Source of the DNA: UBA11400 sp964473555
Lineage (GTDB): Bacteria; Bacteroidota; Rhodothermia; Balneolales; HLUCCA01
Assembly (NCBI GenBank): GCA_964473555.1
Contig: CAYYPL010000005.1
Span: 154,202-218,201 of the forward strand
Length of the DNA stretch: 64,000 nt
Direction of reading: 5' to 3'
The translations under genes were made by a program, and so were the position numbers. Below are positions 1-7,658 of the stretch, in pieces. The first letter of the stretch is position 1. The number at the start of each line of letters is the position of its first letter. Below the pieces are notes generated by a model. The model was given only the letters and a program-made list of their open reading frames with translations. It was not told the DNA's origin and ran no database searches.

Positions 1-10
1 CAAGGCGCTG

Positions 11-116
11 AAAAGAGATGAGAGATGAGAGTGAAGAGACGAGGGATTCTCTTGTCCCTCATCTCTCGTCTCTCATCCCTCGTCTCTCATCCCTCGTCTC
101 ACATCTCTCATCTCTA
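11..116. repeat. purine/pyrimidine-rich inverted repeat
   Basis: A purine-only stretch built from GAGATGA-like units (about 11-47) is followed by a pyrimidine stretch built from CTCATCTCTCGTCT-like units (about 49-116). The two are roughly complementary, so the segment can fold into a long imperfect hairpin. No ORF crosses it convincingly. Two further intergenic segments of the same style occur near 717-872 and 18095-18200, suggesting a dispersed repeat family. Its role is unknown. Confidence 0.7.
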
Positions 117-231
117 TTCAAGAACTGAACTTCCTGAACTTAGGGCACTTTGTGCGCGAAAAATGTGAATAGGTTAGTACTTCGATATTTTTTTATCTTT
201 AGTGCCGGTAAAACTATAAATACTGTCTCCG

Positions 232-714
232 ATGACCAAAGTCACGCTCACGTACGGAATCATCTATGCCCTGGCTTCTTTGCTGTGGATCAGTATGGAG
301 TATGCACTCGGATTTCAAACGATCTATGCCGACATCCAGCCCTATGTCACGCTGCTCTTTTTGATACCGGCGGTGTACATCATGTACCGTGGCATGAAAT
401 TCCATCGTGTGATTGTGCACGAGCGACAGGCACCGTTTAACTACTTTATGGCCATCATGAGTGGATTCAATATCACGGTGATCGCAACATTACTGAGTCC
501 GGCCGTGAGCTGGATATTCCATAGCTATATTCATCCTGAGTTCTTCGACACCATGATCCAGCAGTCGGTCTCAACGATGCGCATGACAGAAGATATGGCC
601 AAGGCCTATTTCAATCAACGCAGCTATATCCAGCAGGGTATCGTTGGGGGATTAATATCCGGCAGCATCATTTCGGCGGTGTTAGCGGTGTTTATGAGGG
701 ATAAGAATCTGTAA
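232..714 (+). CDS. DUF4199 family membrane protein
   Basis: This is a 160-aa integral membrane protein. Hydrophobic segments lie at about residues 5-25, 35-52, 70-95 and 133-155. The spacing, with a long polar stretch between segments 3 and 4 and a basic tail, matches DUF4199 proteins common in Bacteroidota, whose function is unknown. Translation starts at the ATG at 232 with no obvious Shine-Dalgarno site. The gene stands alone between two repeat-rich spacers and is not part of the groESL operon. The family call is by recognition of length and segment pattern only. Confidence 0.75.
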   Translation: MTKVTLTYGIIYALASLLWISMEYALGFQTIYADIQPYVTLLFLIPAVYIMYRGMKFHRVIVHERQAPFNYFMAIMSGFNITVIATLLSPAVSWIFHSYIHPEFFDTMIQQSVSTMRMTEDMAKAYFNQRSYIQQGIVGGLISGSIISAVLAVFMRDKNL

Positions 715-716
715 AC

Positions 717-872
717 AGAAAACAGAAAACAGAAAACGGTAAACAGCCCATCCAACTCTTATCTATTTTAGGGATCTACTGTTTATACTTGGATTAAAAC
801 ACCCATGCGTATTAGACTTAGGATTCGTAAGGCTATTTTCTGTTTTCTGTTTACCGTTTTCAGTTTACTACC
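717..872. repeat. inverted AAACAG-type repeat pair
   Basis: Tandem AAACAGAAAACAG units at about 717-747 are matched by the reverse complement (CTGTTTTCTGTTTACCG...) at about 840-870, flanking about 90 bp of unremarkable sequence. The arms could pair into a large stem behind the DUF4199 gene. The same AAACAG unit recurs at 18098-18130, next to another gene end. There is no coding potential. A terminator-like or RNA-stabilising role is possible but not shown. Confidence 0.65.
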
Positions 873-902
873 AGAAGTTTACGCTCGCAAAGAGAGCTGC
901 CA

Positions 903-929
903 TTAGCACTCTTCGGTATTTATTGCTAA
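903..929 (+). promoter_or_regulatory. CIRCE operator 1 (degenerate)
   Basis: TTAGCACTC, a 9-nt spacer, then TATTGCTAA. The left half matches the HrcA-binding CIRCE consensus (TTAGCACTC-N9-GAGTGCTAA) exactly and the right half differs at two of nine positions. It lies just upstream of the -35 box of groES. Confidence 0.75.
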
Positions 930-947
930 ATTATGGGTCTGAAAGTA

Positions 948-976
948 TTGACACATTGAGTTTCAGTTTTTAATTT
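948..976 (+). promoter_or_regulatory. groESL promoter
   Basis: A TTGACA hexamer (948-953) and TAATTT (971-976) are separated by 17 bp, a sigma-70-type layout. Predicted transcription starts near 983, so CIRCE 2 covers the initially transcribed region and CIRCE 1 sits upstream of the -35 box. Confidence 0.65.
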
Positions 977-992
977 TACGCCACAAAATTTT

Positions 993-1019
993 TTAGCACT
1001 CAAAACGTTGGAGTGCCAG
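993..1019 (+). promoter_or_regulatory. CIRCE operator 2
   Basis: TTAGCACTC, 9 nt, then GAGTGCCAG. The left half is perfect and the right half has two mismatches to GAGTGCTAA. It is placed between promoter and start codon, the usual position for HrcA repression of chaperonin operons. hrcA itself is not in the window. Confidence 0.85.
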
Positions 1020-1066
1020 GCTTTCATCAACTAATGAATCAATAAACACAAATAGGAGAAAAAAAT

Positions 1067-1351
1067 ATGGCATCGATCAAACCTTTGGGAGATCGCGTTC
1101 TCGTTCGTCCGGATGTTGCTGAAGAAAAAACAGCTTCCGGAATCATCATCCCTGACACAGCTAAGGAAAAACCACAACGTGGAACCGTTGTAGCTGTAGG
1201 TCCGGGTAAAGTAGAAAACGGTGCTAAAATCGATATGACCGTTAAAGCTGGCGACAAAGTTCTTTATGGCAAGTATTCCGGCACCGAGTTGAATCTCGAT
1301 GGAGAAGACTTCCTGATCATGCGTGAAAGCGACATCTTGGGTATTGTCTGA
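1067..1351 (+). CDS. groES: co-chaperonin GroES
   Basis: This 94-aa protein has the standard GroES length. It carries the N-terminal signature IKPLGDRVLVRP, a mobile-loop stretch with SGIIIPD at about residues 23-29, and the C-terminal DFLIMRESDILGIV strand. It caps the GroEL ring during ATP-driven folding of cytosolic proteins. A clear Shine-Dalgarno sequence (AGGAG, about 1052-1056) precedes the ATG. It is followed 98 bp later by groEL, so the two are probably co-transcribed from the CIRCE-controlled promoter at 948-976. Confidence 0.97.
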   Translation: MASIKPLGDRVLVRPDVAEEKTASGIIIPDTAKEKPQRGTVVAVGPGKVENGAKIDMTVKAGDKVLYGKYSGTELNLDGEDFLIMRESDILGIV

Positions 1352-1449
1352 TTCCGCTACTTTCGATGCAGATTCGTTTAAAAGTTCAGAATTCTGCATC
1401 GCTTTCAATCGATTGTTATAAATAATCACACAAAAATCATTCTATTATT

Positions 1450-3087
1450 ATGGCTAAGAATATCAATTATAACGTTGAAGCTCGTGATGCCCTCAAAAGA
1501 GGTGTGGATAAGCTTGCGAACGCTGTTAAAGTGACCCTGGGTCCACGTGGACGTAATGTGGTCATCGAAAAATCATTCGGTGCGCCAATGGTAACCAAAG
1601 ATGGTGTTACTGTTGCCAAAGAAATCGAGCTCGAGGACAAAGTCGAGAACATGGGTGCACAGATGGTGCGCGAAGTGGCTTCCAAAACCAGCGATAACGC
1701 CGGTGATGGTACCACCACTGCTACCGTTCTTGCTCAGGCAATCGTAGCTGCTGGACTCAAAAACGTGACCGCAGGTGCGAATCCAATGGAAATCAAACGT
1801 GGTATCGAAAAAGCGGTTGGTGCAATCGTTGCTGAACTTAAATCTATAAGCCGCGATATCGATGACCGTAACGAAATTGCTCAGGTTGGTACTATTTCAG
1901 CGAACAACGACGAAGCGATCGGTAACCTGATCGCCGATGCGATGGAAAAAGTAGGTAAAGATGGTGTGATCACTGTTGAAGAAGCCAAAGGTACCGAAAC
2001 CTACCTCGACACTGTTGAGGGTATGCAGTTTGACCGCGGTTATCTGTCACCATACTTCGTGACCAACAGCGAAAACATGACGACTGAAATGGACAATCCG
2101 TTCATCCTGATCTACGACAAGAAAGTCAGCTCGATGAAGGACCTGCTTCCAGTATTGGAGAAAGTCATTCAGACTGGTCGCCCGCTTTTGATCATCGCTG
2201 AAGACGTTGAAGGCGAAGCGCTTGCAACGTTGGTGGTAAACAAACTCCGTGGTACCTTGAAAATCGCAGCTGTCAAGGCTCCAGGATTCGGTGATCGTCG
2301 CAAGGCGATGCTCGAAGATATTGCAATCCTGACTGGCGGTACCGTGGTTTCTGAAGAGCGTGGATACAAACTCGAAAATGCTACCCTGGATTACCTCGGA
2401 CAAGCTGCCCGTATCACCATCGACAAAGACAACACGGTTTTGGTTGACGGTAAAGGTAAATCAGACGACATCAAAGCGCGTGTCAACCAGATTAAAGCTC
2501 AGATCGAAAACACTACCTCTGACTACGACCGTGAGAAGCTCCAGGAGCGTCTTGCCAAGTTGAGTGGTGGCGTTGCTGTACTGTACATCGGTGCTGCATC
2601 TGAAGTTGAAATGAAAGAGAAGAAAGACCGTGTGGATGATGCCCTTCATGCAACCCGTGCGGCTGTAGAAGAAGGTATTGTTCCAGGTGGTGGTGTAGCG
2701 TTGCTGCGTACCGCACACGTGCTTGATACCCTCAAAGCGGATACTGCTGACGAGAAAGTTGGATTCGACATCATTCGTCGTGCCATCGAAGCTCCACTTC
2801 GCATCATCGCTGCAAACGCGGGTGTTGAGGGATCCATCGTGGTTCAAAAAGTTAAAGAAGGCAAAGGTAACTTTGGATACAACGCTCGTACCGAAGTGTA
2901 CGAAGACCTGGTGAAAGCCGGTGTTATCGATCCAACCAAAGTGACCCGTACAGCGCTTGAGAACGCTGCTTCAGTAGCTGGATTGCTCCTGACTACCGAG
3001 GCTGTGATCTCTGAGAAGCCAAAAGAAAAAGATGATATGCCAATGCCAAATCCAGGCATGGGCGGTATGGGTGGAATGGACTTCTAA
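1450..3087 (+). CDS. groEL: chaperonin GroEL
   Basis: At 545 aa it is a full-length group I chaperonin. Visible hallmarks are the ATP-site motif GDGTTTATVLAQA near residues 86-98, the EEGIVPGGGVALL stretch near 405-417, and the C-terminal flexible tail rich in Gly and Met (MGGMGGMDF). It forms the tetradecameric folding chamber with GroES. The start ATG at 1450 has no Shine-Dalgarno sequence, unlike groES, which is common in this phylum. Codon use is strongly regular, as in a highly expressed gene. A strong terminator follows at 3122-3158. Confidence 0.98.
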   Translation: MAKNINYNVEARDALKRGVDKLANAVKVTLGPRGRNVVIEKSFGAPMVTKDGVTVAKEIELEDKVENMGAQMVREVASKTSDNAGDGTTTATVLAQAIVAAGLKNVTAGANPMEIKRGIEKAVGAIVAELKSISRDIDDRNEIAQVGTISANNDEAIGNLIADAMEKVGKDGVITVEEAKGTETYLDTVEGMQFDRGYLSPYFVTNSENMTTEMDNPFILIYDKKVSSMKDLLPVLEKVIQTGRPLLIIAEDVEGEALATLVVNKLRGTLKIAAVKAPGFGDRRKAMLEDIAILTGGTVVSEERGYKLENATLDYLGQAARITIDKDNTVLVDGKGKSDDIKARVNQIKAQIENTTSDYDREKLQERLAKLSGGVAVLYIGAASEVEMKEKKDRVDDALHATRAAVEEGIVPGGGVALLRTAHVLDTLKADTADEKVGFDIIRRAIEAPLRIIAANAGVEGSIVVQKVKEGKGNFGYNARTEVYEDLVKAGVIDPTKVTRTALENAASVAGLLLTTEAVISEKPKEKDDMPMPNPGMGGMGGMDF

Positions 3088-3121
3088 GAAGTCGATTCAA
3101 CTATACATTGATTTCATGGGC

Positions 3122-3158
3122 AAAAAAGCCGGTGTTCCGAATGGGGCGCCGGCTTTTT
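3122..3158 (+). terminator. rho-independent terminator after groEL
   Basis: AAAAAAGCCGG pairs with CCGGCTTTTT across a G-rich loop region whose flanks extend the stem through G-T pairs. It lies 35 bp after the groEL stop. The A- and T-rich flanks would let it work in both directions. Confidence 0.85.
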
Positions 3159-3254
3159 GCGTTTAGGCGGGGGATGTTGAATGGACGTGATGTATTAAAA
3201 TAGATATCAATCATATAGATATACCAGGTTACCTCGCTATGGATAAAATCATAC

Positions 3255-3331
3255 ATTGGTAAAATAATCACTAAAAGTTATGTATATTTGGGGAATTAAA
3301 TCTCTGAATATACATAATAATTGGAGAAAGT
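3255..3331 (+). promoter_or_regulatory. ATPase promoter with palindromic operator
   Basis: TATATTTG (3283-3290) fits the TAnnTTTG -7 box of Bacteroidota promoters. Overlapping it, 3287-3308 is an imperfect palindrome that matches, at 16 of 22 positions, a perfect 22-bp palindrome found at 4964-4985. Upstream (TTGGTAAAAT) and downstream (ATAATA, GGAGAAAGTA) flanks are also shared with that second site. I infer an operator, perhaps for autoregulation. GGAG at 3323-3326 serves as ribosome-binding site. Confidence 0.55.
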
Positions 3332-4528
3332 ATGATAAAGCGTACGTTAGCTGACAGAATAAAAGGTAATTTTAACAAAGCAAAAGCAATCATTTTGCTT
3401 GGTCCGCGGCAAGTTGGAAAGACTACTTTAATCCATGAGTGTTTATCGGATACAGAGTTTTTATTTCTCGATGGTGATGATCCAAATGTTCACGAAATAC
3501 TTCGCAACGCAGGAACGTCAAAGCTGAAATCAATCATTGGCAAATACAAATGGGTGTTCATCGATGAAGCTCAGCGGATCAAAGATGTAGGCCTAATCGC
3601 AAAAATGATCACTGATCGGTTCAAGGATGTACAACTGGTAATCAGCGGATCATCTGCTTTGGAGATTAATCAATCTACTCAGGAACCACTAACTGGACGT
3701 AAATACGAGTATCAGCTTTTTCCAATCAGCTGGCAGGAGTTTGAAGATCATGTTGGATACCTGGAAGCATCGGCTCAGTTGAAAGAACGGTTAATATTTG
3801 GGATGTATCCGGACATTATCAACAACCGCTTTGAATCTACAGAGCTACTCAAACAGTTGACATCCAGTTACTTGTACAAAGATGTATTGTCTCTTTCGGG
3901 CATCCAGAAACCGGAAGTCCTCGATAAGCTTTTAAGAGCGTTGGCACTACAACTTGGGAGTGAAGTCTCCTACAATGAGCTTTCCAATTTGCTGGAAATC
4001 GATAAAGCGACGGTATCAAAGTATATCGATTTACTGGAAAAGACCTATATCGTTTTCAGATTACCAAGTTTTAATCGAAATAAACGCAATGAAATCAAGA
4101 ACAACCGGAAAATCTATTTTTACGATAATGGTATCCGAAATTCAATTATTCAAAATCTGAATTCCTTTGATTTGCGAGTAGACAAAGGTGCACTTTGGGA
4201 GAATTTTCTTATCAGTGAACGAATCAAGTTGCAACACTACAACAGAGTGTTCACCTTGAACTACTTTTGGCGAACCGTTCAAAAACAGGAAATCGATTTT
4301 GTTGAAGAACGTGGTGGTCAGCTTTCGGCATTTAAGTTCAAATGGTCGAATAAAAAGAAAACCAAGATTCCGGCTTCGTTCATTGACGAATACGGGGCTA
4401 AAGGTTCGATCATTGACAATGAGAATTTCAGAACATTTGTGAGATTTGAAGACTCGTCGCTAAAAGATTCTATAAGAAATGAAACTGATTTGATTTCTCC
4501 GATCGGTGAAGAATGGGACTCTGAATGA
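3332..4528 (+). CDS. AAA_14/DUF4143 ATPase
   Basis: This 398-aa protein has a Walker A GPRQVGKTT (residues 24-32), a Walker B VFIDEAQR (75-82) and a sensor-like SGSSAL near 105-110, then a C-terminal DUF4143-type domain (about 200-370) with a winged-helix-like stretch. These single-gene ATPases are abundant and multi-copy in Bacteroidota, and their cellular role is not established. The ATG follows a good GGAG site. The gene is convergent with a Phd antitoxin and ends 29 bp before the broken toxin remnant. Base composition is AT-richer than groEL. Transfer as a small mobile or selfish unit is possible but is inference only. Confidence 0.85.
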   Translation: MIKRTLADRIKGNFNKAKAIILLGPRQVGKTTLIHECLSDTEFLFLDGDDPNVHEILRNAGTSKLKSIIGKYKWVFIDEAQRIKDVGLIAKMITDRFKDVQLVISGSSALEINQSTQEPLTGRKYEYQLFPISWQEFEDHVGYLEASAQLKERLIFGMYPDIINNRFESTELLKQLTSSYLYKDVLSLSGIQKPEVLDKLLRALALQLGSEVSYNELSNLLEIDKATVSKYIDLLEKTYIVFRLPSFNRNKRNEIKNNRKIYFYDNGIRNSIIQNLNSFDLRVDKGALWENFLISERIKLQHYNRVFTLNYFWRTVQKQEIDFVEERGGQLSAFKFKWSNKKKTKIPASFIDEYGAKGSIIDNENFRTFVRFEDSSLKDSIRNETDLISPIGEEWDSE

Positions 4529-4556
4529 GTATTTTGGATTTGAATTCTAAAGCAGA

Positions 4557-4610
4557 CTAATAACAAAGTATATTCAATTCCGATAGACAGTTGGTATCTA
4601 TCAAGTACAT
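4557..4610 (-). pseudogene. VapC-like PIN toxin remnant (17 codons)
   Basis: Immediately overlapping the antitoxin stop (TGATG), a minus-strand ORF starts MYLIDTNCLSEL and then hits TAG after 17 codons. That opening, with Asp at position 5 and Asn at 7, is the typical first beta-strand and metal-binding Asp of PIN-domain VapC toxins. The rest of the domain (normally about 110 more residues) is absent. The sequence beyond is the 3' end of the ATPase gene on the other strand. The toxin is therefore almost certainly inactive. Confidence 0.75.
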
Positions 4611-4858
4611 CAGAGCTCCGTTTTTCTACCCAGGGATGTGTCCCGTTCGAGGGGAATCTCATACTCAGCAAGGGGAGAACTGGCCATGAACTCTACCAAA
4701 GTAGTAGAAGGCTTTTCCAATTTTCTAAAATCCTTGATCGATATCACGATAACCGCGTCCTCTCCGTGTTTAGTGATGGTTTGTGGACCTTCAGTTTGAG
4801 CCTTACGAATCACTTCGCTGAACTTATTTTTTGCTTCTTGAAGTTGCCAGGTATGCAT
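4610..4858 (-). CDS. Phd/YefM-type antitoxin, toxin partner lost
   Basis: This 82-aa protein opens MHTWQLQEAKNKFSEVI and continues with GPQTITKHGEDAVIVISI, the classic Phd/YefM N-terminal DNA-binding fold, followed by a C-terminal toxin-binding tail. In an intact module it would neutralise a VapC/Doc-type toxin and repress the operon. The toxin start codon overlaps its stop, but only 17 codons remain (4557-4610), so this is an orphan antitoxin. Sequence upstream at 4913-4938 contains an imperfect inverted repeat (TTTGAG...CTCAAA) that could be its operator. Confidence 0.88.
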   Translation of the reverse strand: MHTWQLQEAKNKFSEVIRKAQTEGPQTITKHGEDAVIVISIKDFRKLEKPSTTLVEFMASSPLAEYEIPLERDTSLGRKTEL

Positions 4859-4963
4859 GTGATCGATGATTATTTCAAAATCTTTCTAAACTGTCTAGAT
4901 AACATAGCAATTTGAGACTAAATTTTGGACTCAAAATTAAAAACGTTGGTAAAATTGGCATAT

Positions 4964-4985
4964 TTGGAGAATCGATTCTCCAAAG
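4964..4985. promoter_or_regulatory. perfect 22-bp palindrome, orphan operator
   Basis: TTTGGAGAATC is followed directly by its exact reverse complement. This segment and its flanks (4944-5012) resemble the promoter region of the DUF4143 ATPase at 3255-3331, including the TTGGTAAAAT, ATAATA and GAAAGTA elements. Here no ORF follows: the position equivalent to the ATPase ATG reads ATT. It looks like the leftover control region of a second, deleted ATPase copy. Alternatively it serves the antitoxin gene on the other strand. Confidence 0.6.
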
Positions 4986-5046
4986 AGTATAAATAATAGG
5001 GGAAAGTAATTGGTCAATTCGATAATGAACTATTACTCAGTCACCG

Positions 5047-5781
5047 TCACAACTTATTCTCTACCAATATCTCATAGTACGGTAGACACTGATCCAGGAG
5101 TGGTTTGAGTCTGTCCGGAAATGGTGCCGTTTTGGGAGTATAGGGCTGAAATCCGGTGGATTGATGCACGCTTTTGTACCAGTAGGGCGCCCAGCAGCCG
5201 TCTTCGGGACGTGGCCCAGCCACCCACTTTAGCATGGACGACTGAAACGCTATTCCCATGGCATCACACAACTTTTTAAGCTGTTGCTCCGGATTCCTGA
5301 GTATATCAGCTGAGTCAACAACCACAACCGGAAGACCTCGCTGCTGTAACTCCTCCAATAGCTCAACCTGCATGCGATATCCGACATCCTCAAGCGTTGG
5401 AGTTTCAACGACGTCGGCGTAGGAGGGAAGCATTTCGACTGGATCACGGGTCAGAATCACGTTGGTTAGTTGGGACAGAAACTCAGTATCAAGTCCGGGT
5501 AAGTGATGGGTCATGTTTTTGTAAAACATGACGGGTTTGTCCGAGGCATGGAGCATCATTTCAACGACTTTTTTACCGTCGTTTTCCATGGTACTCAGCA
5601 CTTCTTCGGCACCCGGATGATACGCTCTGGCTTGAATATTCCGGCTCAAAAAGTGTGCATACAGAGGTTCATCGACGACTTTGGTGTCACTGCGCTGCGC
5701 AAAGGAGTACATAAGCGCAGTAGAGATATTACGAGGTCCCGACCACAAGGAAATCCGCTTGATTGGTGACTCACTACTCAT
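5047..5781 (-). CDS. sulfotransferase-like P-loop protein
   Basis: This 244-aa protein starts with ISLWSGPRNISTALMYSF, a sulfotransferase-type 5'-phosphosulfate-binding loop, and has a VILTRDPVEMLPSY segment that resembles the 3'-phosphate-binding RDP..S motif. The donor would be PAPS, but the acceptor is unknown. I chose the ATG at 5781, which overlaps the stop of the upstream aminotransferase gene as TGATG; a GTG three bases earlier is possible. This coupling suggests the two proteins act together, perhaps on the same amino or keto acid substrate. A non-sulfonating role is possible because acceptor-site residues cannot be judged. Confidence 0.75.
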   Translation of the reverse strand: MSSESPIKRISLWSGPRNISTALMYSFAQRSDTKVVDEPLYAHFLSRNIQARAYHPGAEEVLSTMENDGKKVVEMMLHASDKPVMFYKNMTHHLPGLDTEFLSQLTNVILTRDPVEMLPSYADVVETPTLEDVGYRMQVELLEELQQRGLPVVVVDSADILRNPEQQLKKLCDAMGIAFQSSMLKWVAGPRPEDGCWAPYWYKSVHQSTGFQPYTPKTAPFPDRLKPLLDQCLPYYEILVENKL

Positions 5782-6695
5782 CACCGTCTAATCTCTTCAT
5801 CGATGAGTTGGGTATAAAGTGCGGATAGGCGCTGCGTAAGTGGGCCGGGAACTGTCTTGTTCATGGATTTTCCGTCGATTTTGGATACAGGTGTGAGTCC
5901 GCCGAAGGTTCCGGTTACGAAGGCTTCATCGGCTCCATAGACGTCGAAGAGGGAGAAGTTTTTCTGTCGGCATACGATGTCATTAGCCTCGCAAAGCTCG
6001 ATGACGTGTCCTCGCGTGATTCCGTTCATGCAGTATTGTCCGGTGGATGTCCATACTTCGTCGCCTTTGACCATGAAGAAGTTGGTTGCATTACAGGTGG
6101 CTACGAATCCATGTGGATCCAGCATCAAGGCTTCATCTGCGCCAGCTTCCAAGGCTTGTATGAGAGCCTGGACTTCGTGCAGTTTACTGTGACAGTTCAA
6201 TCGCGGATCCAGATAGTCTGGCGATCCTCGACGAAATGTTGAGGTGAACAGGGTTACTCCCTTGTCTCGGGTCTCCGGGGACGCCTGTTTGTGCTCTGCT
6301 ATGATCACCACGTTCGGTCCGGAAATAGTGAGTCGTGGATCCTGAGATGGCGTTTTTTTGATGCCACGTGTCACCATCACTCTTACATGGATGTGATCCC
6401 GCATGGAATTGGACTCCAAAACAGTGTGGATGTCAGCAATGAGGTCGTCTTGAGTGAAGGGGAGGTGTATTCCAACGACTTTGGCAGCTTGCCAGAGGCG
6501 GTCCAGGTGCTTGCGGACAAACAGAAGTGTCCCACCATGGGTTCGAATGCCTTCCCATACGCCGTCACCGACCAGGTATCCGCTATCGAATACTGAAATC
6601 CGTGCCTCGTGCCTCGGATAAAGTGTTCCGTTTATAAAAATCTTTACCTCGCTATTGCGAGGATCATCTACTGCGTTGTGTGTCCCTGGAATCAT
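5781..6695 (-). CDS. class IV PLP aminotransferase
   Basis: This 304-aa protein belongs to the IlvE/D-amino-acid transaminase/PabC fold. Visible features are the N-terminal FINGTLYPRHEARISVFD, the DGVWEGIRTHGG loop, the probable Schiff-base lysine in CHSKLHEVQALIQA, and GADEALMLD followed by the cofactor-phosphate loop near GTFGGLTPV. It probably transfers an amino group between a branched-chain or D-amino acid and 2-oxoglutarate, but the subclass cannot be fixed from sequence alone. The gene is translationally coupled to the downstream sulfotransferase-like gene (TGATG). Confidence 0.85.
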   Translation of the reverse strand: MIPGTHNAVDDPRNSEVKIFINGTLYPRHEARISVFDSGYLVGDGVWEGIRTHGGTLLFVRKHLDRLWQAAKVVGIHLPFTQDDLIADIHTVLESNSMRDHIHVRVMVTRGIKKTPSQDPRLTISGPNVVIIAEHKQASPETRDKGVTLFTSTFRRGSPDYLDPRLNCHSKLHEVQALIQALEAGADEALMLDPHGFVATCNATNFFMVKGDEVWTSTGQYCMNGITRGHVIELCEANDIVCRQKNFSLFDVYGADEAFVTGTFGGLTPVSKIDGKSMNKTVPGPLTQRLSALYTQLIDEEIRR

Positions 6696-6752
6696 TGTTG
6701 AATTAATCTAATGGCGGTAAATATGGACACAAAGTACTGAAAAAAGTAGAAA

Positions 6753-7658
6753 TTATTTGAGATACCCTTTCAGGCTCAACGCCGGACTCATGATCTTTTC
6801 AAGCTCAGCGAGTTCTAAAGGATCGAGTTCGGATTTTGCCTTGTAGTTTTTGTCGGTTACACCGGCAACGGCAGCTCTGAAATTTGAGTTATCGCTGTAA
6901 GAAAGCCCGATAAAACTCAATATCTCTTTAATGGTTTCCTCTGGTTTGGCTACCAGATTTTCGTAACGGATTTCAAGAAAATTCGAGTCTGAAAAGTACT
7001 TCTTCTTGTCTTCCTCGACTCTCAGGATGGTATCATTCCAGTATTTGGCGTGGATTTCGCGGACTCGCTCCAAATCATCTAGATCGATATACTTTCTGTA
7101 TATTGGATGGGAGTACTTTTCGAGCTCCTTCTTTTGATAAGACAACGCCACTGACCATCCATTGCGAACCAGATATACAAATTTAGCCTTTGGATACATT
7201 TCCAGCATCTTTTTGAGCATGAAATTGTTCATGACGGTCTTTTGCAGGAAAATTTTTTTATGGCTGAATCGGAAGTATGCCCCAAACTGTCCTTTGATGT
7301 AGCTTTTCCATCCAAATGGCCAGGAATTGACTGAATAATCAGTATAGGACTCCGGATTTAGCCAAATTGGGTCAACTGGAGGCTGTTTTTCATGATAGGG
7401 ATACGCATTAGCGTGCCAGAGTTCATTGGCTTCACCGGGAAAACCGATGATATCGGGATGCTTTTCAAGTAGGCTTTGAAGATACGTTGTGCCACTTCGT
7501 CCCGACCCGACAATAAAAACCGGATGATGTAGCAAAGGCGCCCCAAGCCAGGGCGCCTTTGTAAGTGTTAATCCAATGAGTTTTTTTATCGGGTTCAAAG
7601 TTGAACTTATACTTGGTCCATCAATACTTCCAACGTACGAATGCCTCAATGGCTTCAT
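6753..7658 (-). CDS. sulfotransferase family protein
   Basis: The reading frame is open to 8021, but only the part from about 7658 looks like protein; the upstream part is a shadow of the nagB-lmbE gene. From the ATG at 7658 the product is about 301 aa. It has a PAPS-binding loop HHPVFIVGSGRSGTTYLQSL and a VYLVRNGWSVALSYQKK motif corresponding to the 3'-phosphate site, typical of Sulfotransfer_3 enzymes. That start overlaps the end of nagB-lmbE by 38 bp; a TTG at 7598 would avoid most of the overlap. An 11-bp inverted repeat lies inside the coding start. Substrate is unknown; a sugar or lipid is plausible. Confidence 0.82.
   Translation of the reverse strand: MKPLRHSYVGSIDGPSISSTLNPIKKLIGLTLTKAPWLGAPLLHHPVFIVGSGRSGTTYLQSLLEKHPDIIGFPGEANELWHANAYPYHEKQPPVDPIWLNPESYTDYSVNSWPFGWKSYIKGQFGAYFRFSHKKIFLQKTVMNNFMLKKMLEMYPKAKFVYLVRNGWSVALSYQKKELEKYSHPIYRKYIDLDDLERVREIHAKYWNDTILRVEEDKKKYFSDSNFLEIRYENLVAKPEETIKEILSFIGLSYSDNSNFRAAVAGVTDKNYKAKSELDPLELAELEKIMSPALSLKGYLK
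7533..7561. repeat. 11-bp perfect inverted repeat within gene start
   Basis: CAAAGGCGCCC (7533-7543) and its exact reverse complement (7551-7561) flank a 7-nt loop. It falls about 60 bp after the nagB-lmbE stop and inside the first codons of the sulfotransferase gene. It is terminator-like but lacks a following U-tract on the minus strand. It may attenuate read-through between the two genes or stabilise the upstream mRNA. Confidence 0.6.

Noticed and set aside
2047..2847. Long minus-strand ORFs inside groEL
   Set aside because: They are antisense shadows of a highly biased coding sequence, with Cys- and His-rich low-plausibility translations.
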